Shown here: piece after piece, positions 27,532 through 36,012 of the stretch
Position numbering within the stretch: position 1 is the first letter of the stretch
Layout of the letters: each line of letters opens with the position of its first letter
Assembly (NCBI RefSeq): GCF_014652655.1
Contig: NZ_BMZF01000001.1
Coordinates: 558,001 to 622,000 of the forward strand
Reading direction: 5' to 3'
DNA from: Paramylibacter ulvae
Lineage (GTDB): Bacteria > Pseudomonadota > Alphaproteobacteria > Rhodobacterales > Rhodobacteraceae
Length of the DNA: 64,000 bases
Program-made: the position numbers and the translations under genes
The notes under the pieces: generated by a model
What the model was told of the DNA's origin: nothing
The model's input: only the letters and a program-made list of their open reading frames with translations
Databases searched by the model: none

Positions 27532-29034
27532 CTAATCAGAGGCTTCTTGCGCGCCTTTGCGCAAAAACCAGACCACCGAAATCACCGAAAGAACCAAAAG
27601 CAGGACAGCAACAGGGCTTCTAAGAATTTGAGTAAGATCGCCATTGGTTAGCGCCAAGGACTGAGCGATGGATTTTTCAAACCGTGGGCCGAGGAAAAAT
27701 GCAATGATGAAAATCACCAGTGAATATCCAAAGCTGGCCATCAAGTAACCGATCACCGCAAAAATCAGCATGATTGAAACACCGAACAGGCCGCTGGTCG
27801 CCATAGCAACCCCCACGAAACAGAGCAAAAGTGCCGACGAAAATATGATCGATTCAGGTGCAGAAACGACCTTGACCCACAGACGCAAGCCAAGTTGCCC
27901 AACCCAAAGGTTTACGAAATTTGCCATGATCATTGCACCAAACAAACCATAGACCAACCGCCCCTGATTTTCGAACAAAAGTGGGCCCGGCTGCATTCCG
28001 TGGATCATAAAGGCACTGATAATCAATGCCGCACCAACACTGCCGGGAATGCCCAATGTCAGTAGCGGAATAAGATTGGACCCAACAACAGCAGAGTTGG
28101 CAGATTCCGATGCGGCGATCCCATGAATATTTCCTTTGCCAAAACTGCTTGGATCTTTGGAGGATGCTTTCGTCATCGCATAAGACATAAAGGCAGCGGC
28201 GGTTGAACCGATACCAGGAAGCGCGCCCAAAATAGTGCCGATTATCGCACCGCGCAGCATCGTATAACGGCACGACCAATATTCAGCCCATGTGACTCGC
28301 TGATCATCAGGGTTTCCTGTTTCTTTGGCGATGATGGCCGGCCGCATGTTGCCGTGCGCCTCGGACATGCGATGTAGAATTTCAGAAATGGCCAACATGC
28401 CAATCGCAACGGAAGGTAAAGCGAGCCCATTAAACAGATCCCAATAACCAAAGATTAAGCGCGGCGTGAAATTCTCGGGATCTTGTCCGATTGATGCAGC
28501 CAGCAAACCCAGCATCGCCGCAATGATCCCCTTGGTCAAAGAGTTGCCAATCAAACCTGCAAGAACAGAAAAGGCAAAGATCATTAGAGCAACGATTTCG
28601 ATGGGCCCCATTTTTAAGGCTAGTACCGCCAATGGCGCAGAGACAGTGATCAAAACAATGTCGCTGAACGTGTCACCAGTCACCGACGAAAACAGCGCCA
28701 TTTTGGTGGCTTTCAATGGTTTACCCTGCTTTGCCAACGGATAACCATCCATCGCGGTGGCCGCTGCATCAGGTGTGCCTGGGGTGTTCATCAAAACTGC
28801 GGGGACCGCCCCCCCGACCAGTCCGCCTTTGTTCACGCCAACAAGAAAGGCAATCGCAGGCAACGGATCAAGACCAAAGGTAAATGGTATCGCAATTGCC
28901 ATTGCCATGATCGGGCCAATGCCCGGAACGGCACCAACAAATTGTCCCAAAACCACACCAAATAAGACGAAAGCCAAGTTATACAGCGAAAAAGCGTCTC
29001 CGAAACCTGCGAGAATTGTTTGAAAATCTACCAT
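27532..29034 (-). CDS. tctA: TctA, tripartite tricarboxylate transporter large subunit
   Basis: 500 residues, about 11-12 membrane segments. Conserved N-terminal GQFVGAVPGIGPIMAMAIAIPFTF and the repeat-related ALPGIGSTAAAFMSYAM and IPLLTLGIPGSVGAA mark TctA. With TctB and TctC it forms a secondary importer of a carboxylate. Ribosome site AAAGGACC; tctB ends 12 bp upstream. Confidence 0.92.
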   Translation of the reverse strand: MVDFQTILAGFGDAFSLYNLAFVLFGVVLGQFVGAVPGIGPIMAMAIAIPFTFGLDPLPAIAFLVGVNKGGLVGGAVPAVLMNTPGTPDAAATAMDGYPLAKQGKPLKATKMALFSSVTGDTFSDIVLITVSAPLAVLALKMGPIEIVALMIFAFSVLAGLIGNSLTKGIIAAMLGLLAASIGQDPENFTPRLIFGYWDLFNGLALPSVAIGMLAISEILHRMSEAHGNMRPAIIAKETGNPDDQRVTWAEYWSCRYTMLRGAIIGTILGALPGIGSTAAAFMSYAMTKASSKDPSSFGKGNIHGIAASESANSAVVGSNLIPLLTLGIPGSVGAALIISAFMIHGMQPGPLLFENQGRLVYGLFGAMIMANFVNLWVGQLGLRLWVKVVSAPESIIFSSALLLCFVGVAMATSGLFGVSIMLIFAVIGYLMASFGYSLVIFIIAFFLGPRFEKSIAQSLALTNGDLTQILRSPVAVLLLVLSVISVVWFLRKGAQEASD

Positions 29035-29046
29035 GATCTTGGTCCT

Positions 29047-29472
29047 TTATGGTAATGCGCGGCCGAGCACATGGGTGACAAGAAACCAAATGATCAACGG
29101 CATTCCGACAACACCTAAAACCAACCAATGGGGACGACGTTCGCCAATCAACCACATAATGGCAAAGGCCAGAACGGGCGCGACATATTCAAACCCAAAC
29201 AGCGACATCGCATATATGCCAGCAGCCAACAAAGCAACGTAGAGGAATGTTTTTGCAATAAGACTTGGATTTCGCACTTCAAAATCCGTGGGCTTTAACA
29301 TCAATATTGCACCACAAAGCGCGAGGACCATTGAAATGAGATTAGGCATTGTCGCTGGCGCAATATTACCCTCGTCAACAGATTCAACAAAGTTGGGAAT
29401 AACAAAAAAATACATCGTTAGCCCGAAAAACAGGAAAAACGCGCCCGAAACGCGATCAGCACTTAAATCCAT
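29047..29472 (-). CDS. tctB: TctB, tripartite tricarboxylate transporter small subunit
   Basis: 141 residues with four hydrophobic segments, the size of TctB. Start placed at ATG 29472 (MDLSADRVSG), 5 bp after TTGGAGG; a TTG four codons upstream falls within the ribosome site and is unlikely. Forms the membrane part with TctA. Confidence 0.86.
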   Translation of the reverse strand: MDLSADRVSGAFFLFFGLTMYFFVIPNFVESVDEGNIAPATMPNLISMVLALCGAILMLKPTDFEVRNPSLIAKTFLYVALLAAGIYAMSLFGFEYVAPVLAFAIMWLIGERRPHWLVLGVVGMPLIIWFLVTHVLGRALP

Positions 29473-29495
29473 ATCGTCCTCCAACCATTTGCGAA

Positions 29496-29527
29496 AACTG
29501 CCCCGTCAACACGCTTGCGGGGCAGTT
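29496..29527 (-). terminator. tctC-tctB intercistronic hairpin
   Basis: Perfect 10-bp stem AACTGCCCCG (29496-29505) with CGGGGCAGTT (29518-29527), 12-nt loop, directly after the tctC stop. Third example of the binding-protein/permease hairpin in the window. Confidence 0.65.
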
Positions 29528-29532
29528 GTTAT

Positions 29533-30480
29533 TTATTCCGCGAACAGGATCTGTGCCGCCGCCAGACCATCCGTCATCATTTTATGTGCGCCCTCAGGGC
29601 CCATATTGATCGGAGCACCTTTTACCGCATTTTGAACGATTTCGGCAATTTCGTCGGATTTGACGGCTTCATCAATTGCAGCAGCGATTGCGGCAACTGC
29701 GGCGGGGTCCGTGCCTTTGGTCATCGCAAGGAAAAACACTGGATCAACAAATACGCCAAGACCGTTATCCACAAATGTTTTCACATCAGGTGCATAAGTC
29801 AAGCGTTCCTGATTAGCACCAGCAATAACCTTCATATCGCCTGACTCAAGATAGGGGAAATGCTCACCAGATCCAAAACCGGCAAGAACCTGTCCGCCGA
29901 GGATCAGCTTCATCACCTCTGCGCCGCCATCTGCTGTCACCAAATTAAAATCAGCACCTGTCTGTTTGGAAGTTGATTTCATCATCAAAACCTGTGGCGG
30001 TGCCATTGTCGCAACTGGCAATTGCCCTTGTTCCTTGGCATAGGCGATCATCCCCTCCAAATCGTCAAACGGGGCATCTTTGCCAGCGACCAACGCTAGC
30101 TCTGCCTTTGCGATTGTGCCAAGATAATCAAAACTATCTTGGTCAAACGGCAATTGATCACCACGCTGCACAAGCTGAACCAGCACAGGAATACTTACTC
30201 CCATACCAACAGTTGTTCCATTCGCAGGCATTTGCGACAGCGACGTGAACATCGCAACGCCACCCCCACCCGGCTTGTTTTCAACAACAACATTCCAACC
30301 CGTGTTATCCTTAATCACTTTACCAAGAACGCGGCCCATCGTATCTGTAGAGCCACCAGCACCAAAGCCGATTTGGATCTTCAGCGGCCCATCAGGTGCC
30401 CAGTCTTGGGCAAATGCCGGCGCTGTAATTGCCATTGCAGCGGTGGCCGCGAGCGCAAGTAGTTTAGATTTAAGTTTCAT
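29533..30480 (-). CDS. tctC: TctC, TTT-family substrate-binding protein (Bug type)
   Basis: 315 residues; signal peptide to about residue 24 (ITAPAFA/QD). Bug-family hallmarks IQIGFGAGGSTDTMGRVLGKVIKDNTGWNVVVENKPGGGGVAMFTSL and the central substrate loop (VTADGGAEVMKLILGGQ). Binds an organic acid for the TctAB channel. Strong ribosome site GGGAGGAAACC. Confidence 0.9.
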   Translation of the reverse strand: MKLKSKLLALAATAAMAITAPAFAQDWAPDGPLKIQIGFGAGGSTDTMGRVLGKVIKDNTGWNVVVENKPGGGGVAMFTSLSQMPANGTTVGMGVSIPVLVQLVQRGDQLPFDQDSFDYLGTIAKAELALVAGKDAPFDDLEGMIAYAKEQGQLPVATMAPPQVLMMKSTSKQTGADFNLVTADGGAEVMKLILGGQVLAGFGSGEHFPYLESGDMKVIAGANQERLTYAPDVKTFVDNGLGVFVDPVFFLAMTKGTDPAAVAAIAAAIDEAVKSDEIAEIVQNAVKGAPINMGPEGAHKMMTDGLAAAQILFAE

Positions 30481-30513
30481 TTTGGTTTCCTCCCTATGAA
30501 ATTTTGCTTTCGT

Positions 30514-31485
30514 TTACTTTAATTTTTCAAGTGCCAGACGCTTAACCGCCCCATCGCGAAGCCCAGCGACTTGGTTAAGAATTGCGGTTGAATCGACAAA
30601 AATATTCGGCTCGCCATCTTGGCGCGCGGCGAGTTTTAAGCGGTTTTCGTCCAAACCCGCTGAAAATCCATGCGTGGTTAAGTGTACCTCTACAGGATTA
30701 TCGTGCGCTTCGATCATCTGACGCACACGATCGACGCTTTCTATATATGCCTCAACCTGACTGGCGCCTTCGATTGCATTGAGACCAAGACCGCCAATGG
30801 TAATGGCACGATAAGTTTGATCATTATCATGAACATCGTAAGTATAAGAGGCTGTTCCCCATGTATGACCCGGGGTCTCGATCACAGAAAATGTGTTATT
30901 ACCAACTGTAATCTCGTCGCCATCGGATACAATCATTTCAGGTGCAATCATATCCCAAGCGCGCGGACTGCCTTGCGATTTGGCCGAAGAAGCCGCTGCT
31001 TCATCCCAGCCTTTTTGTGTCATCACAAATGTCGCGTTGGGCAACAACGGTTTCAATGAAATCGCGCCGCCAACATGATCAAAATGCCCGTGGGTCATCA
31101 AAACATATTTTATATCGGCCAGATCAGTGCCTGTTTGCTTGATCTTTTCAACGATCATTTTTCGAAACGGCCCATAAAGCGTATCAATTAACACCACACC
31201 ATCATCGGTATGCACCAACCACGCCGAAACCCAACAAGCGCCAACATAGTCAACATTGTCGAACGGTTTCCACGGTTCAACATTTTGATCAGCAGGTGTG
31301 TTGAGCCATTTCCCCAAATCTGCGGGCATTTTACCAGTTTTACCAAATTCAGCAAAGCGCTGCAGGATCGGACCCGAAGGACAACCGTCAAATAACGATT
31401 TGGCAGACGCAGTTCCTGTCATGCTCATGGCGATCAACGCGGATGCATGGGCGACATTCCTTATCACCTTCAAAGTAATTTCCAT
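30514..31485 (-). CDS. secreted MBL-fold metallohydrolase
   Basis: 323 residues from ATG 31485, preceded by GAGAGGAGAGGAT. Signal peptide to about residue 28 (TGTASA/KS), so periplasmic. Intact metal motif H132-G-H134-F-D136-H137 (MTHGHFDHVGG), then TPGHTWGT and TTHGFSAG: subclass B3-like MBL organisation. Operon position between the FAD-linked dehydrogenase and tctC suggests that it cleaves an ester, lactone or sulfate ester in the periplasm before uptake. A beta-lactamase role is not indicated. Confidence 0.82.
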   Translation of the reverse strand: MEITLKVIRNVAHASALIAMSMTGTASAKSLFDGCPSGPILQRFAEFGKTGKMPADLGKWLNTPADQNVEPWKPFDNVDYVGACWVSAWLVHTDDGVVLIDTLYGPFRKMIVEKIKQTGTDLADIKYVLMTHGHFDHVGGAISLKPLLPNATFVMTQKGWDEAAASSAKSQGSPRAWDMIAPEMIVSDGDEITVGNNTFSVIETPGHTWGTASYTYDVHDNDQTYRAITIGGLGLNAIEGASQVEAYIESVDRVRQMIEAHDNPVEVHLTTHGFSAGLDENRLKLAARQDGEPNIFVDSTAILNQVAGLRDGAVKRLALEKLK

Positions 31486-31539
31486 ATCCTCTCCTCTCAA
31501 AATACCCTCGTATCGCGTCCTCAATCGGTATGTTTTCTG

Positions 31540-32997
31540 TCACTCCGTGGGTATTAACTTACCTGGGTTCATAATGTTTTTTGGATCCAACACTGTTTTA
31601 ATTTGCCGCATCACGGCGATCTGAGTCGCCTCTTTTAACTTGCGCATCACATCTAACTTGCTCTGACCAATTCCGTGTTCAGCACTGAACGATCCGTTGA
31701 GTTCCGTCAAAAGTGTGAAAACCATTTCTTTGGCGGTATCTAGCGGCAACTCTTCCCAATCGCGGCCTTCAGCAGCGGATAGCGCATAGTGTAAATTACC
31801 ATCCCCAAGATGCCCGACAGTCAAAGGTTGAAAACCGAGTTTTGCCATCTTCGCATCCATTTCGCCGACAAAGCAAGCAATCTGGGAAAGCGGGAGAGAA
31901 ATATCCAAATGATATGCAGGGCCTGCCTCTGTGATGGCCTCAAGAATTGACTCGCGCATTTTCCAAAGATCCGCGCGCTGTTGCTCTGATTGCGCAAGCA
32001 TGGCATCCAGCACAACCCCCTCTTCCATCAATACACTCAATAACTCCATAACCTCCAGCTCCAGACAGATGCTGCCATCTTCCATCACTTTGGCATCATG
32101 GGGCCGTGAAGAAGCGACTTCGACAAGAATTCCGTTCTCTGCTGGCGTATCTAAAGGGGTGCGAATATCAGGGAAAACTTTGCAAATAACGTCCACGGCT
32201 GGTTTTGGCATGAATTCGAATGCTTCAACACAACCACCCGTGTGGTCTTGCAGACGATTCAACACCGTGATTGCGTCATCCAATTCACCAACGGACAAAA
32301 ATGCAGTCGATCGCGCGGTCGGCATAGGGAAAAGTTTGAACACCGCCGCAGTGATAATCCCCAATGTTCCTTCGGCCCCGATCAAAAGATCTTTTAAATC
32401 GTAACCCGTGTTGTCTTTGCGAAGTCCCGTCATGGTATTTATCACGGTTCCATCTGGCATAACCGCCTCAACCCCAAGGCATAATTCGCGCGCATTGCCG
32501 TACCGCAAAACATTTGATCCACCTGCATTTGTCGCTAGGTTCCCGCCAATGGTACAGCTTCCTTTTGCACCAAACACCAAGGGAAAGATAAGATCGTTAT
32601 TTTCTGCTTCGGCATGTAATGCTTCGAGCACGGTACCTGCTTCGGCAACCACCGTTCGGCCTGCGACGTCAAAGGAACGAACCGCATTCATTCGCGTCAA
32701 CGAAACAACAACAGAGGGTTGCCCATTTATGGGAACACCGCCGCCACACAAACCCGTCCGCCCCCCTTGGGGAACAATTGCGATATTTTCGGCACTGCAC
32801 AGTCCAACAATCTTTGAAACTTCGCTTGTCGTTTTGGGACGTACAACAGCAAGAGCAGATGAATGATAGGCTGATGTCCAATCTTGGACATACGCAGCAA
32901 CATCATCAAGTTGAGTCAAAACATTTGCTTCGCCAACGACCGCCGCAAGCGCATCGACGAACGGTGAAACGTCAACGTTCAGAATGACTTCGTTCAA
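31540..32997 (-). CDS. FAD-linked D-2-hydroxyacid dehydrogenase (GlcD/DLD family)
   Basis: 485 residues starting at TTG 32997; GGTGGAGGG lies 6 bp upstream and the only nearby ATG is out of frame and hits a stop at once. FAD PCMH-type domain: PQGGRTGLCGGGVPIN, GSCTIGGNLATNAGGSNVLRYGN, GAEGTLGIITAAVFKLFP. The C-terminal FAD-oxidase half has GHLGDGNLHY, FSAEHGIGQSKL and ends DPKNIMNPGKLIP. Oxidises a D-2-hydroxy acid (lactate, hydroxyglutarate or similar) to the 2-oxo acid. First gene of the operon running to the sulfatase. Confidence 0.86.
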   Translation of the reverse strand: MNEVILNVDVSPFVDALAAVVGEANVLTQLDDVAAYVQDWTSAYHSSALAVVRPKTTSEVSKIVGLCSAENIAIVPQGGRTGLCGGGVPINGQPSVVVSLTRMNAVRSFDVAGRTVVAEAGTVLEALHAEAENNDLIFPLVFGAKGSCTIGGNLATNAGGSNVLRYGNARELCLGVEAVMPDGTVINTMTGLRKDNTGYDLKDLLIGAEGTLGIITAAVFKLFPMPTARSTAFLSVGELDDAITVLNRLQDHTGGCVEAFEFMPKPAVDVICKVFPDIRTPLDTPAENGILVEVASSRPHDAKVMEDGSICLELEVMELLSVLMEEGVVLDAMLAQSEQQRADLWKMRESILEAITEAGPAYHLDISLPLSQIACFVGEMDAKMAKLGFQPLTVGHLGDGNLHYALSAAEGRDWEELPLDTAKEMVFTLLTELNGSFSAEHGIGQSKLDVMRKLKEATQIAVMRQIKTVLDPKNIMNPGKLIPTE

Positions 32998-33063
32998 TTC
33001 ATGCCCTCCACCGAGTTAAGTTTTGTTGCCGTCACGATTGATTTTTGGAATCTCAAATCTACC

Positions 33064-33109
33064 ATGCAACATGGCAGATAAAGAAGTCAAGAAGTATGTA
33101 ACATGTTAC
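33064..33109 (-). promoter_or_regulatory. GntR operator copy 2 (GTAACATGTTAC) and degenerate neighbour
   Basis: GTAACATGTTAC at 33098-33109 is a perfect 12-bp palindrome about 100 bp upstream of the first gene of the FAD-dehydrogenase operon. A weaker copy, ATGCAACATG, is at 33064-33073. ATGTAACATG also occurs at 22572-22581 before the GntR gene. This ties the two transcription units into one probable regulon. Confidence 0.65.
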
Positions 33110-33383
33110 TTTGGGGTGAAGCTTTGATAAACAAAACACGATTATTACGGATTGTGGTGATAGATAGCGTTACATCAAGGCGCTCTGTTGTATTCGTTCG
33201 GTGCGCGTATCAATCGATTGAGGTCATCGCCAATCGCGTATCACGGGCAAATTTATCGCATAGATCGGAGATCTGTTTGAACTTGGCACCTTTGAAAAAC
33301 ATTCGTTCACGGATCTGGGGCACGAGAAAACCGCCCGCCATGGGATACACTTTAAATGAGCCACTTTTGGGCAGGTGTTTATA
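33110..33383. other. gene-less stretch between the two operons
   Basis: Together with the operator region, 386 bp (32998-33383) lie without a confident gene. A 43-codon minus-strand frame at 33341-33210 (MAGGFLVPQIRERMFFKG...) has acceptable composition but no ribosome site or recognisable family. I do not call it. No hairpin with a T tract was seen after frcK. Confidence 0.4.
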
Positions 33384-34040
33384 CTATCGTGACACAAAAA
33401 TACTGTCACCGTCTGGCTGAATTGTCAGGTCGGATTTGTTCGACATTTCCAAAATTTGTCTGGCGTTTATTAGATCGTTAGCTTCCGCGCGAACTTTAGC
33501 TTCGCTTAATGTGTAGCCGTGGGCAATCCACCGCTCGATCAATCGCTGATTTAGAATATCAGTTGGTATTTCGACGAAAATGCTAAAATCCAAAAAATCC
33601 ATCAGCTCGCGCCAAACTGGCGCATCAAGTAGAAGATAATTACCCTCCAACACAGCAATATCGCAATGTGGTTCTATCGTCCCACCTTGCACGATAGTTT
33701 TGTCTTGGCCGCGATCAAAAATTGGATAAGTAACCCGTTTTTCAATTGAGAGTTCCTTGACCAGGTTGAGAAACCGCGTCGCATCGAAGGTCTCGGGCGC
33801 GCCCTTACGATCGAGTAAATTTAGCTGTTTCAATGCGGTGTTATCAAGGTGAAAACCATCCATCGGGACAACCTGAGCCTTGTGCCCGCCATCATTCAAT
33901 GATCGGGAAAGAGCGGCTGCAATTGTCGATTTGCCAGATGCTGGTGGTCCGGCTATCGCAATCAGTTTTCTTAATGATTTACGGGGCGCAGCAAGAATAG
34001 GATCCAGCAACGCCTCTGCAATTTTATCGGGTGAGATCAA
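33384..34040 (-). CDS. frcK: FrcK-like kinase of the uridine kinase/P-loop family
   Basis: 218 residues; Walker A GPPASGKST, then DGFHLDN and EGNYLLLD as in the uridine kinase-like P-loop kinases. It starts at TTG 34040, whose last two bases belong to the frcA stop (TTGA), so it is translationally coupled. In Sinorhizobium meliloti the fourth gene of frcBCAK encodes such a kinase. Likely phosphorylates the imported sugar; the actual substrate is not known from sequence. Confidence 0.82.
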   Translation of the reverse strand: MISPDKIAEALLDPILAAPRKSLRKLIAIAGPPASGKSTIAAALSRSLNDGGHKAQVVPMDGFHLDNTALKQLNLLDRKGAPETFDATRFLNLVKELSIEKRVTYPIFDRGQDKTIVQGGTIEPHCDIAVLEGNYLLLDAPVWRELMDFLDFSIFVEIPTDILNQRLIERWIAHGYTLSEAKVRAEANDLINARQILEMSNKSDLTIQPDGDSIFVSR

Positions 34041-34813
34041 GCGGTAATCTCTGCGGGCGGCTCTTTCGCGCCAGTCATGAATGCGACGGCATCCGACATC
34101 GTATAATCCTTTGGATCAATCGTACATAAACGCTTGCCCAGACGATGAACATGAATGCGATCTGCAACCTCAAACACATGCGGCATGTTATGACTGATCA
34201 GAATGATCGGTATACCCCGAGCCTTCACATCTTTCATCAACTCCAGCACTTTGCGGCTTTCTTTCACCCCAAGGGCGGCTGTTGGCTCGTCCATGATGAT
34301 GAATTTCGTCGCGAATGCGGCGGCACGGGCAACTGCGACACCTTGGCGTTGACCACCAGAAAGTGTTTCAACGGGTTGCTTGATTGACTGAACCGTCATC
34401 AAACCTAGCTCGGTCAATTTTTCACGCGCAAAGGTCTCCATCGCGGGTTTGTCCAACATGCGCAGGAATTTCCCTAAGAAGCCCTCTTTGCGAATTTCGC
34501 GACCAGTAAACATATTGTCGGCAATAGACAACGCTGGCGAAAGCGCAAGGTTCTGATACACGATCTCGATCCCCATATCGCGGGCATCAATCGGAGAGGT
34601 AAAGTTAACCTTTTTTCCCTCGATCAGAATTTCACCCTCATCCGGAATTGTCGCCCCACAGATCGCTTTTACAATCGAGGATTTGCCCGCTCCGTTGTCG
34701 CCGATAACTGCTAAAATCTCGCCGGGATATAGTTCGAAATCGGAATGATCGATTGCGGTGACGTGGCCATAGCGCTTCACGATGCCGCTTGCTTTTACAA
34801 CTGGATTAGTCAT
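34037..34813 (-). CDS. frcA: FrcA, sugar ABC transporter ATPase
   Basis: 258 residues from ATG 34813 (MTNPVVKASGIVKRYG), sharing one base with the frcC stop. Single-domain ATPase: Walker A GDNGAGKSS, signature LSGGQRQGVAVARA, Walker B FIIMDEPTAALG. Being a single rather than tandem domain distinguishes it from RbsA/XylG and fits FrcA of the fructose-type importer. Confidence 0.88.
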   Translation of the reverse strand: MTNPVVKASGIVKRYGHVTAIDHSDFELYPGEILAVIGDNGAGKSSIVKAICGATIPDEGEILIEGKKVNFTSPIDARDMGIEIVYQNLALSPALSIADNMFTGREIRKEGFLGKFLRMLDKPAMETFAREKLTELGLMTVQSIKQPVETLSGGQRQGVAVARAAAFATKFIIMDEPTAALGVKESRKVLELMKDVKARGIPIILISHNMPHVFEVADRIHVHRLGKRLCTIDPKDYTMSDAVAFMTGAKEPPAEITA

Positions 34814-35895
34814 TACGCAGATACCCTTCTGATCCATTGGTCGATAGCGACCGCGATGATAATGAGCCAACCGATAGCAAAGACTTGCCACAATACATCG
34901 ACACCTGACAGGCGAAGACCCGAGCGGAACACACCAACAATCAGAGCGCCAAATAACGCCCCCATGATCGAGCCACGCCCACCAAAGAGCGAGATGCCCC
35001 CGATAACCACGGCAGTAATACTGTCCAAGTTCCCCTCGTAAAATGATTGCGGAGAGATCGAACCAACCCGTCCGATTGACGCCCAGCCCGCAAATGCGCA
35101 AACCAAACCAGCCAAACCATAGACCGACAACAATGTACGATCGGTACGAATGCCAGACATTTCGGCCGCTTCTTTGTCATCGCCAATCGCGTAAACGTGG
35201 CGGCCCCAAGCCGTTTTGTTCAACATGTACCACAGTACAACAAAGACCAGCACCATCAGGATGGCACTGAATGTTATGCGGGCCCCACCGATGTTGAACG
35301 ACTGCCCGAAAAACTTCAAGAAAGACGCATTCGCATCGATGTCCTGACCACGGATAGATTGTGCGCCAGACAACCAAAGCAACAGTGCATAAAAAATCGA
35401 CCACGTGCCCAATGTCGTAATGAACGGTGGCAGCTTGATTTTGGTGATAAACCAACCGTTCATCAGACCTGCACCAACACCACCGGCCATACCCGTTAGG
35501 ATTGCGAGACCAGAAGGTACGCCCATGAACACGGCTAGATTTCCCATGACAACGGACATCAACACCATGATCGCCGCAACCGACAGATCGATACCAGCAG
35601 TGATAATAATCAATGATTGAGCCGCCGCAAGAATGCCGATGATCGACACTTGCTGAAGGATAAGGCTTAGATTAAACGCGGAAAAAAACTTGCTTCCTGC
35701 AATGAAACCGAATGCGATCAAACTGATGACCAGCACGATAACGGGTACCAATGTTGGATTGTTGTGAAGTAGATGCTGAATACGGTTCAGCAAGCTTGTG
35801 TTTTTAACTTTGAACTGCGCCACTTCTTTGGCGCTTTGGTCCAAATTCTGTTCAAAGCTTTGACCTTCACTGGCCTTATCTGTTGCATCTGACAT
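34813..35895 (-). CDS. frcC: FrcC, sugar ABC transporter permease
   Basis: 360 residues from ATG 35895 (MSDATDK), with GAGGAGAG upstream. A long polar cytosolic N-terminus (about 1-60) is followed by around ten membrane segments of the RbsC/FrcC type. SLILQQVSIIGILAAAQSLIIITAGIDLSVAA and the late GGISLFGGRGSIMGALFGALIVG are conserved. Membrane part of the frc importer. Confidence 0.88.
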   Translation of the reverse strand: MSDATDKASEGQSFEQNLDQSAKEVAQFKVKNTSLLNRIQHLLHNNPTLVPVIVLVISLIAFGFIAGSKFFSAFNLSLILQQVSIIGILAAAQSLIIITAGIDLSVAAIMVLMSVVMGNLAVFMGVPSGLAILTGMAGGVGAGLMNGWFITKIKLPPFITTLGTWSIFYALLLWLSGAQSIRGQDIDANASFLKFFGQSFNIGGARITFSAILMVLVFVVLWYMLNKTAWGRHVYAIGDDKEAAEMSGIRTDRTLLSVYGLAGLVCAFAGWASIGRVGSISPQSFYEGNLDSITAVVIGGISLFGGRGSIMGALFGALIVGVFRSGLRLSGVDVLWQVFAIGWLIIIAVAIDQWIRRVSA

Positions 35896-35964
35896 TTTGA
35901 TCTCTCCTCTTAGCAAGGTAATTCGAACTATGCTAAACTGTCAAAGGATTGGCCCAAGATTGTT

Positions 35965-35988
35965 CGGCCGAGCACGCGTGCCCGACCG
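35965..35988 (-). terminator. frcB-frcC intercistronic hairpin
   Basis: On the minus strand CGGTCGGGCACG faces CGTGCTCGGCCG; all twelve positions can pair (two G-U), with the inner GCACGCGTGC closing as a tight loop. It lies between the frcB stop and frcC and is another binding-protein/permease hairpin. Confidence 0.6.
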
Positions 35989-36012
35989 ACGACAACCGTT
36001 AGGAGATGGAGG

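Noticed and set aside
30514-31485. Reading the secreted MBL protein as a beta-lactamase resistance gene
   Set aside because: The motif is shared by many hydrolases, and the operon is catabolic with a TTT importer. Nothing indicates antibiotic hydrolysis.
33210-33341. 43-codon minus-strand frame MAGGFLVPQIRERM... after frcK
   Set aside because: Composition is plausible, but there is no ribosome site, no family and no operon logic; left as part of the intergenic region.
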